This document shows positions 49,399 through 53,121 of a stretch of 53,121 nucleotides of DNA, one piece after another. The DNA comes from Isosphaera sp. Lineage in GTDB: Bacteria > Planctomycetota > Planctomycetia > Gemmatales > Gemmataceae. The DNA lies in assembly GCA_013822345.1 (NCBI GenBank), contig PNKH01000049.1, forward strand, positions 1-53,121, read 5' to 3'. A program made the position numbers and the translations under genes. Below the pieces are notes generated by a model. The model ran no database searches, was not told the DNA's origin, and worked only from the letters and a program-made list of their open reading frames with translations. Position 1 is the stretch's first letter; each line of letters opens with the position of its first letter.

Positions 49399-51696
49399 TC
49401 ACTTCGGTGGCTTCGGCAGGGCGGCGGTGGCGGCCACTTCCACTACTAGCTTACGGACACTGTGCCCGTTCTCTGACAGGTATTTTTCCAGCTTGTCCGG
49501 CCGGTCCACCCCGTACGCCATGACCGGCTGCTTCACGTAGTGGTGGAACAGCCGCTCGACGAACGCGGCCGACGTCTCCGGGCTGGCGGCCAGGAACCGC
49601 GCCAGCTCCGGCCCGCCGGCGAACTTCGCCGTCTCCCCGGCCCGCGTGTCGTAGCTCCCGGACACGTCCACCGGCTTGTCCCCTTCCTTCTCACGGAACC
49701 GGCCGGCGGCGTCGAAGTTCTCCAGGGCGAACCCGAGCGGGTTCATGACCGCGTGGCACCCGGCGCAGGCGTGCGGCTTCGTCTGCAGCGCGACCCGCTC
49801 GCGGGTGGTCAGCTTCGGGTGGAGGTCGGCGGCCAGCGGGGTGAACGCGTCCGTCGGCGGGCGGATGGTGATCCCGAGCAGCCCGCGGGCGACGAACACC
49901 CCGCGGTGGATCGGCGAACTCACGTCGGTGTACGCCAGCGCCGACAGCACGTACGGGTGCGTCACGACGCCGGCCCGCTTCCCCGGCTCCCACTTCACCT
50001 TCGTGAACCCGGCGTCGGCCGGCAGGTCGGCCCCGTAGAACTTCGCGAGCCGGCCGTTCAGGTACGTCTCGTCCGACAGCAGCAGCTTGCGGAAGTCGGA
50101 CCCGTCGGCCCAGACCACGTCGTCGAGGAACAGCTCGAGCGAGGTGCGGAGGTCGGCGGCGACGGCCGGGTCGAACCCGGGGTAGCGCTTCGCGTCCTTC
50201 GCCAGGTCCGGGGCGTGGTCGAGTTTCAGCCAGGTGAGCAGGAACTCGCGGAGCTTGGTCTTCGCCCGCGGGTCGCTCAGCATCCGCTCGGCCTGCTTCA
50301 CGACCTCGTCCCGGGTGCCGAGCTTGCTGGCGGCCGCGGCGGCGAGGAGCTCGGCGTCCGGCGCGGCGTCCCACAGGACGAGGGCGAGCCGTGCGGCGAC
50401 GGCGTACGGTTCGGGGAGGGTGCCGGCGTCCGGGTAGAGGAACCGCGGCGACTTCAGGGCGAACAGCAGCACCCGCTTGGCGGCCGCGTCCGGGTCCGGG
50501 ACGGCGTCGAACACCCGGTCGACGAAGACGCGCCGCTCGTCGGCGGAGAGCGGCCGGCGGAAGGCGCGCTCGGCGAACCGGGCGCAGAAGTCGCGGAGCT
50601 TCGTGGCGCGGTCCTTGTCGTTCTGGCCGACCCCGGCCAGCTCCGGGAGCCGGGCCAGGACGTACCCGACGGCCTCCAGGGCGGCGTCGGTGGCGGCCGC
50701 GTCCCACTCCTTCGACACGGCCGTCCCGCGCTCCCACCCGAGGCTCCGGTCGTCCGGCGGGAACGGGGTCTCGACCACGCACACCTCGGGGGCCTTCGCC
50801 GGCGACAGGTGCCGGGCCGCGACCACCTCGACCACCCGCCCGGGCCGCTTCCACATCAGCGCGACCTGGGCCGGCTTCGGCGGCGGGTTCGGGTTCTTCT
50901 TGGAGTCGTCCACCCCCTGCTTGGCCTTCGAGAACTCGAGCCTCAGCGGGTACGCCCGGCCGGCGAGCAGGAACACGCTGCCGCGGAACTCGGTGTCGGA
51001 CCCGGACTTCACCCAGGCGTCGACGAGCGGCTTCTTGGCGTCGTTCACCCACAGCCGGGCGGCGTGGTCGGTGCGGACGGTGAACTCGTACACCCCGGTG
51101 TCCGGGGCGAGCACCGACCCCTCCCACCGGACGCTGAACTGGGCCGGGTCGGGCTTCTCCTTCGGCTCCGGGTCGAACGCCGGGGCGGCGGTGCCGAAGT
51201 CGAAGTTCACCCCCGGGTCGACCCGGCCGGCGAGCCGCTTGGCCCCCGGGTTCCGGCCGTTGGAGTAGTCGGCGGCGAGGCCGCGCCGGTCGTCGGGCTT
51301 CGCGGCCGGGCGGAAGCCGGCGACCACGTCGGCGACGGCCTGGCGGAACTGGTTGACGGTGAGGCGGGACAGCTCGACCCGCGGCGGCTTGAGCCGGGCC
51401 TGGGCGGCGGGCGAGTAGAACGCCTCCGAGATGTACGCGGCGACGGCCTTCGACCCGGCGGCGTCGAGCTTGTCCGGGTCGTCCTCGGGCATGGTGCGGT
51501 CGATTAGGGCGGCGAGCTGTGGCACCGACCGGTCGCCGACGAGCGGGGCCGGGACCTTCTTCGTCCCCTCCCCGGCCGGGCCGTGGCAGCGGCTGCACAT
51601 CTGCTTGTAGATCTGCTGGCCGTCGGGGTCCGCGGCGCGGGCCTGGGACGCGGCGAGTACGACCAGGCCGGCGGTCAGCAGCAGGGGGGTGCGCAT
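49399..51696 (-). CDS. DUF1587/1592/1588/1585 cytochrome protein with PA14-like domain
   Basis: 765 residues. Signal peptide (1-21); cytochrome c module with C34-SR-C37-H38 ([20 protein letters not shown]); DUF1587 ([20 protein letters not shown]); a PA14-like insert (about 140-260, [35 protein letters not shown]) likely to bind sugar; DUF1592/1595 ([40 protein letters not shown]); DUF1588 with [20 protein letters not shown] (second haem-type motif near residue 640); DUF1585 at the end. Exported, presumably oxidative polymer breakdown. Pairs with the downstream DUF1552 gene. Confidence 0.93.
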   Translation of the reverse strand: MRTPLLLTAGLVVLAASQARAADPDGQQIYKQMCSRCHGPAGEGTKKVPAPLVGDRSVPQLAALIDRTMPEDDPDKLDAAGSKAVAAYISEAFYSPAAQARLKPPRVELSRLTVNQFRQAVADVVAGFRPAAKPDDRRGLAADYSNGRNPGAKRLAGRVDPGVNFDFGTAAPAFDPEPKEKPDPAQFSVRWEGSVLAPDTGVYEFTVRTDHAARLWVNDAKKPLVDAWVKSGSDTEFRGSVFLLAGRAYPLRLEFSKAKQGVDDSKKNPNPPPKPAQVALMWKRPGRVVEVVAARHLSPAKAPEVCVVETPFPPDDRSLGWERGTAVSKEWDAAATDAALEAVGYVLARLPELAGVGQNDKDRATKLRDFCARFAERAFRRPLSADERRVFVDRVFDAVPDPDAAAKRVLLFALKSPRFLYPDAGTLPEPYAVAARLALVLWDAAPDAELLAAAAASKLGTRDEVVKQAERMLSDPRAKTKLREFLLTWLKLDHAPDLAKDAKRYPGFDPAVAADLRTSLELFLDDVVWADGSDFRKLLLSDETYLNGRLAKFYGADLPADAGFTKVKWEPGKRAGVVTHPYVLSALAYTDVSSPIHRGVFVARGLLGITIRPPTDAFTPLAADLHPKLTTRERVALQTKPHACAGCHAVMNPLGFALENFDAAGRFREKEGDKPVDVSGSYDTRAGETAKFAGGPELARFLAASPETSAAFVERLFHHYVKQPVMAYGVDRPDKLEKYLSENGHSVRKLVVEVAATAALPKPPK

Positions 51697-51765
51697 CGGG
51701 TTGGCGCGTCGGGTGCGGGCGGACGGGCGGCGGGGAGGGTACCGACAGTTTCGGCGACCCTTACC

Positions 51766-51935
51766 GGGAAGTCAAGGACCGGCCGTTCGGTGTGGGGGGT
51801 GGGGTCGGTTTCACCCGCTCCCTGGCGGTCGCGGTTCGCCGTGCGCCGGGGCGAACCGCGACCGCCAGGGAGCGGGTGCGATGCCGCCCAGACCGCCCAG
51901 CCCCACACTCCGAACCGCCCTGGGAAGTCAAGGAC
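51766..51935. repeat. MITE-like element: direct repeats around a nested palindrome
   Basis: A 14-bp direct repeat GGGAAGTCAAGGAC occurs at 51766-51779 and 51922-51935. Between the copies lie perfect 29-bp inverted arms (51812-51840, 51850-51878) and, further out, looser inverted GTTCGG-TGTGGGG/CCCCACA-CCGAAC blocks. The arrangement resembles a small inverted-repeat element with a target-site duplication. Confidence 0.7.
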
Positions 51936-52082
51936 GCACGCTTGCGGTCGGCCCGGCGGGCGGGTAACGTGTCCCTGTTCCCGCGGGTCGGTCTAGCTCG
52001 CTGCCCTGCGGCAGGACGATGTTGCGTCGTCCGAGAGCACTCCAGCCGATCCCGCCCGGGGAGGGCTGTTCCAGCACCGCTA

Positions 52083-52169
52083 CCGAGGCCTCGAACAATT
52101 TCGTGTTCGAGGCCTGGTGCAACCCCGCGGACCGGCGTTCCTCGAACACGAAATTGTTCGAGGCCTCGG
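52083..52169. repeat. nested palindrome with AT-richer core
   Basis: Perfect 30-bp arms (52083-52112, 52140-52169), 27-bp loop. Each arm is itself palindromic (GGCCTCGAAC ... GTTCGAGGCC at 52088-52114), so either arm can fold alone. The core AACAATTTCGTGTT is much less GC-rich than its surroundings. Confidence 0.92.
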
Positions 52170-52310
52170 CGGTGCCGCGAGCCCTCCGCGGCCACAGGTC
52201 GAGAAGTAGGCGCCGCGGGAACGCGAGCGGGCCGGGGGTTGCCCCCCGGCCCGCGTCGTTGGTATGCCGGCGCCCCTCCGGTCGGGCGAGGTCACCGGCC
52301 GCCTCCGCAG

Positions 52311-52493
52311 GTGGTGCCCCTCACCCGCCGGCGAAGCGCCGGCGACCTCTCCCCAGCGGGGAGAGGTGGGGGCCGTGCGTCCCCTCGAAACGCACCCGAC
52401 CCGCAAAGCTGCCGAGAAGGCCGGCGAGCCCCACCTCTCCCCGCCGGGGAGAGGTCGGAACCGCGCTTCGCGGTTCCGGGTGAGGGGCACCAC
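52311..52493. repeat. composite palindrome with inner hairpins
   Basis: Outer perfect 16-bp arms GTGGTGCCCCTCACCC (52311-52326) and 52478-52493. Within them is a second pair of 29-bp arms (52343-52371, 52429-52457; one mismatch), each holding its own CCTCTCCCC/GGGGAGAGG hairpin like the one at 24711-24735. The right flank adds a GGAACCGCGC-TTCG-type hairpin. Confidence 0.88.
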
Positions 52494-52538
52494 GCACCGT
52501 GAAACCCGGGGGCCGGGCCACCCCCGGGTCGCCCGGTA

Positions 52539-53121
52539 CTACTTCCCCGCCGAGAACGTCCGCTCGATCCGCGTCACGTTCCCCTGCTTGTCCTTCACGC
52601 TCACCGTCAGCGTGCCGCGGGCGACCGTCAGCGGCGCCGCCGGCACCCACTCGAACACCCCGCCGCCGACCGGCTTGAACTTCGCCGCCAGATTCCCGCC
52701 GGCCGGGACGCCGTCCGCCGCGAAGTCCGCCACCACCGCGAACGTGTCCGCCGCCAGCCCGGTGCCGTAGTCGTGCATCCCGACCCGTACCCGCTCCACC
52801 GGCGGGTTCGCCCCCGCCCGCGGCACCGGCATCGTCAGCGTCGGCCGCTGGTCGTCGAGCATCCACCCGAACCCGCGGTCGAGGTCGATCGGACAGCCGA
52901 GGTCGATCCACCGGACCAGCGTGAACCGGTCCTCGTCAGTCAGCGGCGCCACCTTCCCGGCCTTCACCGCCTCCGGCGGCGGCATCGCGCTGCCGGTGAA
53001 GTCGAGGTCGGCGCGGTTGCGGTTCGCCGGCGTGTTCGCCACCGCCTCCCCCTTGAGTTGCAAGGTGCGAACGTCGCCGGGCGTCGTCTCGGTCGGGAAG
53101 TCGTCGTTCGTCCAGCCGTCG
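52539..53121 (-). CDS. C-terminal part of a secreted planctomycete protein (5' end outside window)
   Basis: The frame is open to the window edge, so at least 193 residues are seen and the N terminus is missing. The visible start (DGWTNDDFPTETTPGDVRTL) runs into FTGSAMPPPEAVKAG and LTDEDRFTLVRWIDLGCPID, a cytochrome/PSCyt-associated ending known from planctomycete proteins of PD40 or hydrazine-synthase-like type. The last part (TLTVSVKDKQGNVTRIERTF) is a beta sandwich. An internal TTG at 53063 is not a believable start. Product and haem content cannot be judged without the rest. Confidence 0.75.
   Translation of the reverse strand, partial: DGWTNDDFPTETTPGDVRTLQLKGEAVANTPANRNRADLDFTGSAMPPPEAVKAGKVAPLTDEDRFTLVRWIDLGCPIDLDRGFGWMLDDQRPTLTMPVPRAGANPPVERVRVGMHDYGTGLAADTFAVVADFAADGVPAGGNLAAKFKPVGGGVFEWVPAAPLTVARGTLTVSVKDKQGNVTRIERTFSAGK

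Larger units (their letters stand above)
51697..52538. other. 842-bp non-coding stretch with three palindromic elements
   Basis: No frame in this stretch shows likeness to a protein; the frames that are open read through inverted repeats. It holds a nested element at 51766-51935, a less GC-rich palindrome at 52083-52169 and a composite palindrome at 52311-52493. No RNA gene was recognised. It lies between the start of the DUF1592 gene and the end of a truncated minus-strand gene, so promoter elements of the former must also be here. Confidence 0.75.

Noticed and set aside
7841-52493. A CRISPR array
   Set aside because: The repeats are inverted pairs of several families, scattered between genes with no regular spacers and no cas genes.

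Overview
The window is very GC-rich DNA from a planctomycete, most likely a Gemmataceae-type member of the Planctomycetota. This rests on gene content: two DUF1549/DUF1553 cytochrome proteins, DUF1501 and DUF1552 proteins, a DUF1592 protein, two DUF1559 prepilin-like proteins, a ThuA/propeller/HEAT/cytochrome giant, and Uma2 and Rpn-like nuclease-fold proteins. No rRNA, tRNA, CRISPR array or phage block was recognised. About 42 genes are called.

Layout. (a) 137-1063: an HDOD protein. (b) 12331 down to 1080, minus strand: a long operon-like run for secreted oxidation or breakdown of polymers (ThuA/dehydrogenase/cytochrome giant, DUF1549/DUF1553 protein, HicB-like/PIN toxin-antitoxin pair, glycosidase-like protein, Rpn-like nuclease, DUF1501 protein). 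(c) 12350-16289: a lipoprotein, two DUF1559 proteins and a divergent XylR/AraC-type regulator, with two copies of one CAGAAGTTCTG operator. (d) 16361-24662: Uma2, a small membrane protein, a Gfo/Idh/MocA oxidoreductase, then a second cytochrome/DUF1501 pair split by a RAYT transposase, and a MaoP-domain protein. (e) 24755-27121: a BatA/vWA membrane protein. (f) 27339-34579: envelope and stress genes (DUF1328, YihY, a GH13 glucan enzyme, holin-X, DUF3618, carbonic anhydrase, bestrophin). (g) 34634-43959: signalling (NtrC-type sigma-54 activator; a 1961-residue kinase with an ethylene-receptor-like N terminus, CHASE3, nine PAS, GAF; an Rcp1-type receiver; a receiver-kinase). (h) 44118-47079: AI-2E permease, LEA/YqjD-like protein, ferritin-like protein. 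(i) 47181-53121, minus strand: a secreted protein of unknown function, the DUF1552/DUF1592 pair, an 842-bp non-coding stretch full of palindromes, and a 5'-truncated gene.

Two themes go beyond routine annotation. First, six sites of the form GGCAC-N5-(T/G)TGC with exact GG-N10-GC spacing lie upstream of stress or signalling genes that surround a sigma-54 activator gene. I infer a local sigma-54 regulon, possibly fed by the ethylene-receptor-like kinase. Second, nearly every larger intergenic gap carries a long near-perfect palindrome, usually abutting a stop codon. They fall into several sequence families, and one family also forms the two ends of the RAYT gene. One arm of another family lies in frame inside a coding sequence. 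This looks like an active REP/RAYT-type palindrome system.
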